From Candidatus Limimonas coprohippi (lineage in GTDB: Bacteria; Bacillota; Clostridia; Oscillospirales; Acutalibacteraceae), in NCBI GenBank assembly GCA_018065925.1, contig JAGHSI010000045.1, forward strand, positions 1 to 33,229: 33,229 nucleotides of DNA, written 5' to 3'. The translations under genes were made by a program, and so were the position numbers. Positions within the stretch are counted from its first letter, which is position 1, and every line of letters starts with the position of its first letter. The notes beneath the pieces were generated by a model that searched no databases, was not told the origin of the DNA, and saw only the letters and a list, made by a program, of their open reading frames with translations. Positions 8,329-16,040 of the stretch are shown piece by piece.

Positions 8329-9081
8329 ATGAGACAGATACTTTTAAAAATTAAATACCTCGGTACAAACTACCATGGTTGGCAAGTACAGGATAATGCT
8401 GTGACTGTCCAGGAGAGGCTTCAAGATGCTGTTGAAGAGATTTTGGGCCAGCGACTTGATTTGACTGGATGCTCGCGTACAGACGCTGGTGTGCATGCTA
8501 ATGAGTACTGCTGCACTATAAAAACAGAATCAGATGTTGACTGCTTTAAACTTCAAGGCGGATTAAATGCGAAACTTCCTGATGACATATCGGTTTTTTC
8601 TGTCTCTGATGTCGACCTTGATTTTCATCCGCGTTATTCCTGTGTGAAGAAACAGTATGTGTATAAGATTTTGAACAGTAGAGCTAAAGATCCTTTCCTT
8701 AATGGCCGTGCGCTTCTTTATCCACAGCCACTTGACGTTGAACTTCTTGATAGATGTGCAAAGGATTTTATTGGAACACATGATTTTACAGCCCTGTCTG
8801 GTTCAAAATGTGAATTGGAGGATTGCACACGCACCATTTTTGATGCATCGGTTGAACGCGATGGCGACCTCGTGACATTTAGTGTCACAGGTGACGGCTT
8901 CCTCTACAACATGGTACGCATCATGGTTGGAACTTTACTCTTCATAAATGAAGGTAAGATAAAGCCGGATGGCATTAGAATAATTCTTGATAAAAAAGAC
9001 AGAGCTGCAGCCGGTAGAACAGCACCAGCACATGGCTTGTACCTAAATAAAGTTTATTATGGAGGTGATGTAAATGAATAA
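8329..9081 (+). CDS. truA: tRNA pseudouridine(38-40) synthase TruA
   Basis: TruA makes pseudouridine at positions 38-40 of tRNA anticodon arms. The 250-residue length is normal. Catalytic Asp52 lies in GCSRTDAGVHA, and the N-terminal YLGTNYHGWQ and later GDGFLYNMVRIMVGTLL motifs are characteristic. It lies 47 nt after ecfT, the position it holds in the conserved ecfA1-ecfA2-ecfT-truA order of Firmicutes. The ribosome site before ATG 8329 is weak (ACGGGG at distance). The 3' end overlaps the next gene by 8 nt. Confidence 0.96.
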   Translation: MRQILLKIKYLGTNYHGWQVQDNAVTVQERLQDAVEEILGQRLDLTGCSRTDAGVHANEYCCTIKTESDVDCFKLQGGLNAKLPDDISVFSVSDVDLDFHPRYSCVKKQYVYKILNSRAKDPFLNGRALLYPQPLDVELLDRCAKDFIGTHDFTALSGSKCELEDCTRTIFDASVERDGDLVTFSVTGDGFLYNMVRIMVGTLLFINEGKIKPDGIRIILDKKDRAAAGRTAPAHGLYLNKVYYGGDVNE

Positions 9082-10237
9082 GAAACATAGAAGGTTTAAC
9101 TTCAAAATTACGAACGGTATGAAGGTGGGCATACGCATTATGCTTACGCTTGTTGTAGTTTTCTTTTTATTCATTATGGCGGCGGAACGCCTCAATATTG
9201 CAACAGTCACCGATATCACCGATAGCCTTAGAAGTTTTATGTCGGGACTCAATCCTGGACCCGGTTATCCATACAATTTGAATTCGGGATCTGTAAAAGA
9301 AATCACAGTTCTTAATGGAGATCTCTTTGTTCTTACTGATCAAGATACCTTTACTCTTGATTCAACTGCGAAACTGATAAAGACTACATCGCATACATAT
9401 TCATCTCCAAAAATGAGTTCAAGAGGTAGCAAGGTTATTTTATACAACCGAAACGGAAATCGTTTTAGAGTTGAAAATAGAACTGATACACTCTTCTCTG
9501 GAGAAACTAAGGACGATGAGAAGATAATTACAGCCGCTATGGGCGCAAAAGGTAATATCGCTATTGCAACATTTTCAGATGATTGCGCATCAAAACTCAA
9601 AGTTTATAGCAACAATTATAAGAGCGAGATATTCTCTTGGTCTTGTGCACAGGATATGATTACATCCCTCGACCTTGCAGATAATGGACGTTATGCAGCT
9701 GTGTCTGTTGTGGGTGCACGTGATGGAGAGATTTATTCAAAAGTTATTGTGTTTGACTTTAACTATTCTGAGCCAAAGGCTGAATTTGAATATCCAGGAA
9801 CAGCAGCTCTTGCAGTACATTTTTCAAAGAATGATAACATTGTTATGATTGGTGACAACTTAACATCGTTCATCAAAGGTCTTAAGAATAAGACAGAACT
9901 TGAATATGGTTCAAGCACGCTTCAAAATTTCACTTTTTCAGAGGATGGCTATACTGCAATAGCACTTGCACAGCACGGAAGTACAAACGATGTCAAGATT
10001 CTCTGTTACTCAAGTGGTCTCTCACAGACATTTGATAGAGATTTTGATAAATCTGTAAAATCGCTTTATATGAGCAACGGCCGTATATCAGCAGTTTTTG
10101 ATGACCAGGTTTGCGTGATTAGGTCCGGTGGCTCAATTCAGAAAAAGTATGATGCTGATAGTTCGGCAATTATGGCTTTTAATCTTGGCAATAGAACTTA
10201 TTTATACTCCGTAGGCGAGATAAAAAAGTGTAAATAA
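9074..10237 (+). CDS. DUF5711-type membrane-anchored beta-propeller-like protein
   Basis: A 387-residue protein with a short basic cytosolic N-terminus, one membrane segment at about 19-37 (MLTLVVVFFLFIMAA) and a large extracytoplasmic part. The outside part is built from repeating short beta-strand units such as VKEITVLNGDLFVLTDQDTFTLD and DMITSLDLADNGRYAAVSVVG, suggesting a WD40-like propeller. This fits DUF5711 proteins of Clostridia as I remember them; no enzymatic motif is visible and the function is unknown. ATG 9074 has a strong GGAGGTGA site (9061-9068) inside the end of truA. It is followed after 15 nt by pgsA, so an envelope role is plausible but only inferred. Confidence 0.8.
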   Translation: MNKKHRRFNFKITNGMKVGIRIMLTLVVVFFLFIMAAERLNIATVTDITDSLRSFMSGLNPGPGYPYNLNSGSVKEITVLNGDLFVLTDQDTFTLDSTAKLIKTTSHTYSSPKMSSRGSKVILYNRNGNRFRVENRTDTLFSGETKDDEKIITAAMGAKGNIAIATFSDDCASKLKVYSNNYKSEIFSWSCAQDMITSLDLADNGRYAAVSVVGARDGEIYSKVIVFDFNYSEPKAEFEYPGTAALAVHFSKNDNIVMIGDNLTSFIKGLKNKTELEYGSSTLQNFTFSEDGYTAIALAQHGSTNDVKILCYSSGLSQTFDRDFDKSVKSLYMSNGRISAVFDDQVCVIRSGGSIQKKYDADSSAIMAFNLGNRTYLYSVGEIKKCK

Positions 10238-10252
10238 GAGGAGATAGTAATT

Positions 10253-10939
10253 ATGGGAAAAATTAGTAAATTTAGTAATCTTGAAGCCCAGTTTGAAGAT
10301 ATGGGAAAGGACGCTTGGACTATTCCTAACCTTTTATCTGTTCTTCGAATTATTGCGATTCCATTCTTTGTTTATTTCTTTGTTACAAAGAGATACTTGA
10401 TAGCGGTTGCAGTAATTTTCATCTCTGGAATAACAGACTTATTTGATGGAAAAATTGCTCGACATTTTAATCAGATTAGTAAACTTGGTAAGCTTCTCGA
10501 TCCAGCAGCAGACAAACTTACAGAGATTACAGTGACCCTCGTATATTTTAGAGAATTCCAGGAGTCTGAGGATAAGGCTCTCAAATTATTCTCATATGTG
10601 TTCTTACTCTTTATCTTAAAGGAACTTTCAATGCTTATTGGAAGCTTTGTACTTTTATCTATGGATATAGTTCCACAGGCTGCCATTATCTATGGTAAAG
10701 TTGCAACAGTTGTCTTTTATTTGGTCATGGGCCTTTTGATGCTGTTTGCTCCAAGCTTTGGTGCAATTTCAAATTTTTGGATTATGCCACATGAACTTCT
10801 CATGATACTTGTTGCCATATCAGCTACATTGACGCTAGTTGCATTTGCTTCATATATCCCAGATGTTGTTGCAAAGATTAAAGCGAAGAAGAATGAAAAA
10901 GATTCAGATACAAATATAGAAACAGAGGAAATAAAATAA
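10253..10939 (+). CDS. pgsA: CDP-diacylglycerol-glycerol-3-phosphate 3-phosphatidyltransferase
   Basis: Integral membrane enzyme that makes phosphatidylglycerol phosphate, the committed step of anionic phospholipid synthesis. The CDP-alcohol phosphotransferase signature is complete: Asp62-x2-Asp65-Gly66-x2-Ala69-Arg70-x8-Gly79-x3-Asp83-x3-Asp87. The 228 residues contain about six hydrophobic segments. The N-terminus has some 20 extra residues before the usual TIPNLLSVLRI start, and the C-terminus is a highly charged Lys/Glu tail. The stop codon directly abuts the ATG of the following ATPase gene. Confidence 0.93.
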   Translation: MGKISKFSNLEAQFEDMGKDAWTIPNLLSVLRIIAIPFFVYFFVTKRYLIAVAVIFISGITDLFDGKIARHFNQISKLGKLLDPAADKLTEITVTLVYFREFQESEDKALKLFSYVFLLFILKELSMLIGSFVLLSMDIVPQAAIIYGKVATVVFYLVMGLLMLFAPSFGAISNFWIMPHELLMILVAISATLTLVAFASYIPDVVAKIKAKKNEKDSDTNIETEEIK

Positions 10940-13270
10940 ATGAAACAGATGCTTTGCGTAAGATGCAAAAAGAACCCAGCTGTTGTTTTTGTGTCTAAAA
11001 TAGATGGCCCTGATGGCCAACAGCAGGGTGAGCCAGAGGGATACTGCATTAAATGTGCCGCTGAACTCAATATCGGTCCTGTTAAGCAGATGATGGACAA
11101 AATGGGTATTAATCCCGACGACATTGATTCAATTTCTGAGCAATTTAGTTCTCTCATGGGATTCAATGATGATGCAGATGATTTTGAAACAGGCGGTTCT
11201 CCATCAATGCCGGACCTCTCGAGCCTTTTCGGTGCACTTGGCAACTTTGGAGGAGCACTTCAAAATGATCCAGACATGGTTGTTTCAAAGAAACCGGAAG
11301 AAGAGAACAATAAAAAAGAACGCCGCAGAAAGCGTGGGGAGAAAGGCGACAGAAAAAAGCGCCGTTATCTCGGCACTTATTGCACGGATCTCACTGAGAA
11401 GGCAAGGGATGGCAAACTTGATGCCATCATTGGCCGTGATCAGGAAATCAGCCGTGCTGTACAGATTCTCTGTCGCCGTTCAAAGAACAATCCTTGCCTC
11501 ATCGGTGAACCTGGTGTAGGTAAAACTGCTATTGCAGAGGGTCTTGCTCTTAGGATTGCGTCTGGCGATGTTCCTGCAAAACTTAAGGATAAGGAAATTC
11601 ACTTACTTGATTTGACTGCACTCGTTGCTGGTACACAGTTCCGTGGGCAGTTTGAGAGCCGTATAAAGGGTCTTATTGAGGAAGTTAAAAAAGAGGGAAA
11701 TATCATTCTCTTTATAGATGAGGTGCATAATCTCGTTGGTACAGGCGATTCTGAAGGTACTATGAATGCTGCCAATATCTTGAAACCAGCTCTCTCTCGT
11801 GGTGAGATTCAGGTTATTGGTGCTACAACGTTCACAGAGTATAGAAAGCATATTGAAAAAGATGCCGCTTTAGAACGACGTTTCCAGCCAATTAAAATTG
11901 ATGAGCCATCAATTGAACAGACTTATGAAGTTCTCTGTGGCATTAAGTCATATTATGAGAACTATCACAGAGTAAAGATTTCTGACTCACTTGTTCACAG
12001 AGCAGTTGTACTCTCTGAACGCTATATTACTGATCGTTTCCTCCCTGATAAGGCTATTGACCTTCTTGATGAGGCTTGTACTTGTGCAAACCTTAGAAAC
12101 AAGGCGATTTCAGAAGCTGAAATCATGGAGAAGGAACTCGCAGATGCAAAGCTTGACCTTCAAGATATGGAGGAAGAAACTGAGGATCCTGATTACGAGG
12201 AACAGGCTAAGACAAAGGCAGAAATTTTAGCTTTTGAGCAGAAACTTCCAGAACTTCAAAAGGCTGCATCAGATAATGAAGTGAAAGAGGAGGACCTTGC
12301 AAAGGTTATTCACCTTTGGACGGGCATTCCGGCAGCAAAAGTTATTGAATCTGACCTTAAAAAGCTTGCTGACCTTGAGGAGAACCTCAAGGCGCACGTA
12401 AAAGGTCAGGACGAAGCTATTCGCGCTGTTGCTGCCGCAGTTAAACGTTCACGTATTCAAATAAATTCACGTAGACGTCCTGCGTCATTCATATTTGTAG
12501 GACCTACAGGTGTAGGTAAGACTGAACTTGTAAAACGTCTCTCTATGGAACTCTTTGATACACCAGAGACTCTTATTCGTCTTGATATGTCTGAGTTCAT
12601 GGAGAAGCATAGTGTCTCAAGAATTATTGGCTCACCTCCAGGATATGTTGGCTACGACGAGGCAGGCCAACTTACTGAGAAGGTTCGCCGTAAACCTTAC
12701 TCTGTAATTCTTTTCGATGAGATTGAAAAGGCGCATCCAGATGTTATGAATATACTTCTTCAGATTCTTGATGAGGGAAAAATCAACGATGCGCAGGGTA
12801 GAACTGTTAACTTTGAAAACACTGTAATTATTATGACCTCTAATGCTGGCTCAGACCGCCGTGAAAACGCTTTGGGATTTGGTAAGACTCAGGATGAGGC
12901 TAATAAGGATAAGGCCATGAAGGCTCTCAAGGACTTCTTAAGACCAGAGTTTATTGGCCGTGTTGATGAAGTTGTTCTATTTAACGATCTCACGGAAGAA
13001 AACTATGCGGATATCGCAAAACTCATGCTTTCAGAGCTTGAAGAACCTCTTCGCGATAAGGGCATTACACTAAAATATGCAGAGGATGTTCCAATGGCTA
13101 TCGTTAAAAAGATGGACTCTGGAGTACGTGGCGCACGTGATCTTCGTAATGTTATTAGAAGGAATATTGAGGATAAAATTGCTGATATTATTATTGAGGC
13201 AGATGGTACTCCTGTGACATGTATTGAAGTGTCTGTTTCAAACGAAGAAATCGTTGTTAAAAGTTGTTGA
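10940..13270 (+). CDS. clpE: ClpE-like AAA+ ATPase with N-terminal zinc finger
   Basis: HSP100 unfoldase of 776 residues. It lacks the double Clp-N repeat of ClpC/ClpB and instead begins with a four-Cys zinc finger (Cys6, Cys9, Cys36, Cys39) as in ClpE and McsA, followed by an acidic and then very basic linker (about 60-142). D1 has Walker A GEPGVGKT (189-196) and IDEVHNL; D2 has Walker A GPTGVGKT (521-528), SPPGYVGY pore loop and FDEIEKAH. A short coiled M-domain lies between them (about 390-435). Leu645-Gly646-Phe647 sits where ClpC/ClpE carry the ClpP-binding VGF loop, so partnership with ClpP is likely. The start ATG directly follows the pgsA stop, with GAGG upstream. Assignment to ClpE rather than ClpC is based on the zinc finger; the symbol is a best guess. 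Confidence 0.85.
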   Translation: MKQMLCVRCKKNPAVVFVSKIDGPDGQQQGEPEGYCIKCAAELNIGPVKQMMDKMGINPDDIDSISEQFSSLMGFNDDADDFETGGSPSMPDLSSLFGALGNFGGALQNDPDMVVSKKPEEENNKKERRRKRGEKGDRKKRRYLGTYCTDLTEKARDGKLDAIIGRDQEISRAVQILCRRSKNNPCLIGEPGVGKTAIAEGLALRIASGDVPAKLKDKEIHLLDLTALVAGTQFRGQFESRIKGLIEEVKKEGNIILFIDEVHNLVGTGDSEGTMNAANILKPALSRGEIQVIGATTFTEYRKHIEKDAALERRFQPIKIDEPSIEQTYEVLCGIKSYYENYHRVKISDSLVHRAVVLSERYITDRFLPDKAIDLLDEACTCANLRNKAISEAEIMEKELADAKLDLQDMEEETEDPDYEEQAKTKAEILAFEQKLPELQKAASDNEVKEEDLAKVIHLWTGIPAAKVIESDLKKLADLEENLKAHVKGQDEAIRAVAAAVKRSRIQINSRRRPASFIFVGPTGVGKTELVKRLSMELFDTPETLIRLDMSEFMEKHSVSRIIGSPPGYVGYDEAGQLTEKVRRKPYSVILFDEIEKAHPDVMNILLQILDEGKINDAQGRTVNFENTVIIMTSNAGSDRRENALGFGKTQDEANKDKAMKALKDFLRPEFIGRVDEVVLFNDLTEENYADIAKLMLSELEEPLRDKGITLKYAEDVPMAIVKKMDSGVRGARDLRNVIRRNIEDKIADIIIEADGTPVTCIEVSVSNEEIVVKSC

Positions 13271-13295
13271 CACTCGGCGGTGGGTATGTTAGAAT
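13267..13295 (+). promoter_or_regulatory. Strong promoter of the tRNA cluster
   Basis: Consensus TTGACA (13267-13272), 17-nt spacer, TAGAAT (13290-13295) with an extended -10 TGT (13287-13289). The -35 box overlaps the clpE stop codon (13268-13270). CGGCGGTG (13275-13282) and CACCGTCG (13299-13306) form an inverted repeat flanking the -10 box. The predicted start, near 13302, leaves a leader of about 12 nt before tRNA-Gly. Confidence 0.85.
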
Positions 13296-13313
13296 ATTCA
13301 CCGTCGCAAAGAT

Positions 13314-13387
13314 GCGGGTGTAGTTCAATGGTAGAATCCCAGCCTTCCAAGCTGGTTGTGTGGGTTCGATTCCCATCACCCGCTCCA
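13314..13387 (+). tRNA. tRNA-Gly (anticodon TCC)
   Basis: 74 nt with encoded CCA. The acceptor stem GCGGGTG/CACCCGC is perfect, the anticodon loop CTTCCAA reads TCC at 13346-13348, and the T loop is TTCGATT. First gene of the cluster. Confidence 0.97.
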
Positions 13388-13403
13388 TTTTTTGCGGATA
13401 TAC

Positions 13404-13480
13404 GCGCTGATAGCTCAGTTGGATAGAGCATCTGCCTTCTAAGCAGAGGGTCGGGGGTTCGAATCCCTTTCAGCGTGCCA
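13404..13480 (+). tRNA. tRNA-Arg (anticodon TCT)
   Basis: 77 nt with encoded CCA. The anticodon loop CTTCTAA reads TCT at 13438-13440. Acceptor GCGCTGA pairs with TCAGCGT with a G1-U72 wobble, discriminator G73. The T stem (GGGGG/CCCTT) contains two further G-U pairs. Decodes AGA/AGG. Confidence 0.96.
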
Positions 13481-13483
13481 TAT

Positions 13484-13561
13484 GGTGGGTATAGCGTAGT
13501 TGGTTAACGCGCAAGTTTGTGGCACTTGAGACCATCGGTTCGAATCCGATTATCCACCCCA
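13484..13561 (+). tRNA. tRNA-His (anticodon GTG)
   Basis: 78 nt with encoded CCA and the His-specific extra G(-1) at 13484 facing C73. The anticodon loop TTGTGGC reads GTG at 13519-13521. Only 3 nt separate it from tRNA-Arg. Confidence 0.96.
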
Positions 13562-13569
13562 CAAAGCTG

Positions 13570-13598
13570 AAAGGCGGCTAAAAAGCCGCCTTTCTTTT
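13570..13598 (+). terminator. Intrinsic terminator inside the tRNA cluster
   Basis: A perfect 10-bp stem AAAGGCGGCT/AGCCGCCTTT with an AAAA loop, followed by an interrupted T tract (TTTCTTTT). It lies between tRNA-His and tRNA-Gln, only 7 nt before the latter. Confidence 0.88.
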
Positions 13599-13605
13599 AA
13601 TATTA

Positions 13606-13680
13606 GGGGATGTCGCCAAGGGGTAAGGCAACGGACTTTGACTCCGTGACTCGTAGGTTCAAATCCTGCCATCCCTGCCA
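13606..13680 (+). tRNA. tRNA-Gln (anticodon TTG)
   Basis: 75 nt with encoded CCA. The anticodon loop CTTTGAC reads TTG at 13638-13640. Acceptor GGGGATG pairs with CATCCCT, giving a G1-U72 wobble in place of the usual U1-A72 pair of bacterial tRNA-Gln. It lies between two terminators with no visible promoter of its own. Confidence 0.95.
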
Positions 13681-13723
13681 GATAAAAGAGTCATGCTTTA
13701 TGCGTGGCTCTTTTATCTTTTTT
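13681..13723 (+). terminator. Terminator closing the tRNA cluster
   Basis: A 16-bp stem (13681-13696 with 13702-13717, including two G-U pairs) with a TTTAT loop and a T6 tract at 13718-13723. It starts at the base after the tRNA-Gln CCA. Confidence 0.93.
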
Positions 13724-13724
13724 A

Positions 13725-13733
13725 TGGTATAAT
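13725..13733 (+). promoter_or_regulatory. Extended -10 promoter of the GNAT gene
   Basis: TGGTATAAT (TGn plus perfect -10 TATAAT at 13728-13733) lies directly after the terminator. The expected -35 region (13705-13710, TGGCTC) is poor, so this would be an extended -10 promoter. The predicted start near 13740 is only about 6-7 nt ahead of the ATG at 13747. Confidence 0.6.
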
Positions 13734-13746
13734 ATTAGACGTTGTT

Positions 13747-14487
13747 ATGATTAAATTTATAGAAGAATTAACGGATGAAAAACTTGATACGATAATTAGA
13801 TTTGCTGAGTCTGATTGCCTCGGTGTGCGTTTGCTCGGTCCAATTCTTGCATATGGCACAAAGTATGATTTTTTAAGAATTTGGTTGGGAGAAAATAGTA
13901 ACGGAAAGGTAACAGCCCTTATCACCAAATTCTATGGTGCTGTCACTGCCGTTGCCAGTGAGGATGCTGATATTGAAGAACTTGATGAATTTCTTGAAGT
14001 TATAGGATATTCAGGGCTTTGTTTGAATTACAGATCTGGTGATAAGTATGTCATGAAACTTGAAAAAGGCAAGGATTGTATAGCAAAGACATTAAATACT
14101 TGTAACCTTATTGTGAATAGTAATTATAGGGACTTTTATGGTATAATATCCGAGTGCCACAAAGACTATTCACTTGATAGTTTTGATGAATGGTTTGTTG
14201 ATATAAGCCATAGAGTGAGACATAAAACTGCAGATACGTTTATGCTCTCGGTAGATGATAAATTTGTCTCTACTGTTGCAGCTTTATCTGTCACTGAGAA
14301 ATCTGTCTTTATCACTGCAGTGTCTACATTGCCAAATTATAGGGGCAAGCACTATGCACATTCGCTTATTAAAGCAGTTTGTGAAAAGTATAGTGATAAG
14401 TCGATTTACCTTTTCTGCGTAGAGGATAAAGTTCCTTTCTATGAAAAGGCTGGCTTTATGAATACGGATAAAATTTTTGTGAAATAA
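13747..14487 (+). CDS. GNAT family N-acetyltransferase
   Basis: A 246-residue protein. Its C-terminal part (about 165-246) has the acetyl-CoA binding motif A (TLPNYRGKHYAHSLIKAVC, a Q/R-x-x-G-x-G/A variant) and the ending FYEKAGF typical of GNAT enzymes; the N-terminal 100 residues resemble a second, degenerate GNAT half. The acceptor is unknown. ATG 13747 is chosen because upstream in-frame ATG 13693 lies inside the terminator stem. There is no Shine-Dalgarno sequence, consistent with a very short leader. The downstream phosphohexomutase gene begins 12 nt later. Confidence 0.85.
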   Translation: MIKFIEELTDEKLDTIIRFAESDCLGVRLLGPILAYGTKYDFLRIWLGENSNGKVTALITKFYGAVTAVASEDADIEELDEFLEVIGYSGLCLNYRSGDKYVMKLEKGKDCIAKTLNTCNLIVNSNYRDFYGIISECHKDYSLDSFDEWFVDISHRVRHKTADTFMLSVDDKFVSTVAALSVTEKSVFITAVSTLPNYRGKHYAHSLIKAVCEKYSDKSIYLFCVEDKVPFYEKAGFMNTDKIFVK

Positions 14488-14499
14488 AAGGTGAGCTAA

Positions 14500-16023
14500 A
14501 TGCTAAACGAAATCTATGGACCTCTTAAAAGCGGAACTGATATTCGCGGTACTGCAGCCTCTGGTGTCCCAGGAGAATCGATTAACTTGACTGACGAGGT
14601 GTTGACTGCTATCGGCTATGGCTTTGCTGCGTGGCTTTATGAAAACGTAACTCCACAGTATGGCGAACTTTACACTGTAGCTATTGGCCATGATTCGAGA
14701 GTATCTGCAGAGAGAATTAAGGCAGCTATTCTTCCAACACTTCTTGACTGTGGAATTAATGTCAAAGACTGTGGACTCTCATCAACACCAGCTATGTTTA
14801 TGACTACTGTTGATTTTGATTGTGATGCATCTATTGAGATCACTGCAAGCCATCATCCTTGGAATAAGAATGGACTTAAATTCTTTATTCGTAAGGGTGG
14901 ACTCGAGGGAACTGATATTGAGGCAATCCTTACAAATGCACAGTATGACATAAGACCTGACCTTCCAGAGGATATGCCTAAGGGTACAGTTACTGAGGCA
15001 AATTATATGACAATTTACGCTAAGACCCTTCGTGAGAAAATCTGCAATGACGTAAATGCTGATGATTTTGCTCGTCCTCTTCGTGGCTTTAAAATCGTTG
15101 TTGATGCGGGTAATGGTGTTGGCGGATTTTACGCTGAAAAGGTACTTGCACCTCTTGGCGCTGATGTTGAGGGAAGCCAGTTCCTTGAACCAGGTGGCAT
15201 GTTCCCAAATCACATTCCAAACCCAGAAAATAAGGATGCTATGGCAGCTATCTCAAAAGCTGTACTTGATAATGGCGCTGATCTTGGTGTGATTTTCGAT
15301 ACAGATGTTGACCGCGCCGCATGCGTTGCAGCTGATGGCAAAGAGATTAATAGAAACTCACTTATTGCCCTTGCTTCTGTTATTGCTCTTGAGGGAAATG
15401 AGGGCGGTACTATCGTTACTGATTCTGTAACAAGTTCTGGCCTTAAGCTCTTCATTGAAAATGATCTCGGTGGTAAGCATCATCGCTTCAAGAGAGGTTA
15501 TAAAAACGTTATTAACGAGTCGATTAGACTTAATCGTGAGGAATGTGTAAACTCTCCACTTGCTATTGAGACTTCAGGACACGCAGCAATGCGTGAAAAC
15601 TATTTCCTTGATGATGGCGCTTATCTCATGACTAAGATTATCATCAAGGCTGCTCAAATGCGCAAAGAGGGTAAGACACTTGACTCTCTTATTGAAACTC
15701 TTCAACAGCCGGTTGAGGCTGAGGAGTATAGAGTTAAGATTTTAGCTCATGACTTTAAAGCATATGGCATGAAGGTCCTTCATGATTTTGATGCTTGGCT
15801 TCGCGCAAATGAGGAATATGAAGTTGCAAATGATAGTTTTGAGGGTGTAAGAGCCACAAAACTTGTAGCTGATGGTTGGATGCTTCTTAGACTCTCAGTT
15901 CATGATCCTATCCTTCCACTTAATATTGAGACTAATAAGGCTGGTGCTATCTCAACAATTCTCTACGATGCAAAGGAATTCCTTGCAAAGTACGATGAAC
16001 TTGACATCTCAGCACTTGGATAA
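14500..16023 (+). CDS. Phosphomannomutase/phosphoglucomutase family protein
   Basis: Alpha-D-phosphohexomutase of 507 residues, interconverting hexose 1- and 6-phosphates for cell-envelope sugar nucleotides. All four family loops are present: the phosphoserine loop TASHHP (Thr115-Pro120, Ser117 phosphorylated), the Mg loop DTDVDR (Asp267, Asp269, Asp271), the sugar-binding loop ETSGH (Glu357-His361) and the phosphate loop RLSVHDP (Arg464 on). Whether glucose or mannose phosphate is preferred cannot be told. ATG 14500 follows AAAGGTGAG. Co-transcribed with the GNAT gene and larE. Confidence 0.93.
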   Translation: MLNEIYGPLKSGTDIRGTAASGVPGESINLTDEVLTAIGYGFAAWLYENVTPQYGELYTVAIGHDSRVSAERIKAAILPTLLDCGINVKDCGLSSTPAMFMTTVDFDCDASIEITASHHPWNKNGLKFFIRKGGLEGTDIEAILTNAQYDIRPDLPEDMPKGTVTEANYMTIYAKTLREKICNDVNADDFARPLRGFKIVVDAGNGVGGFYAEKVLAPLGADVEGSQFLEPGGMFPNHIPNPENKDAMAAISKAVLDNGADLGVIFDTDVDRAACVAADGKEINRNSLIALASVIALEGNEGGTIVTDSVTSSGLKLFIENDLGGKHHRFKRGYKNVINESIRLNREECVNSPLAIETSGHAAMRENYFLDDGAYLMTKIIIKAAQMRKEGKTLDSLIETLQQPVEAEEYRVKILAHDFKAYGMKVLHDFDAWLRANEEYEVANDSFEGVRATKLVADGWMLLRLSVHDPILPLNIETNKAGAISTILYDAKEFLAKYDELDISALG

Positions 16024-16040
16024 ATTTTTAAGAGGACTTT

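Noticed and set aside
13003-13431. Minus-strand open frame across the clpE end and two tRNAs
   Set aside because: It reads through tRNA-Gly and part of tRNA-Arg in antisense; the tRNAs and clpE explain the sequence.
13693-13746. Upstream ATG giving the GNAT protein an extra 18 hydrophobic residues
   Set aside because: This ATG is inside the terminator stem and before the predicted transcription start, and the added residues are just the translated T-rich terminator tail.
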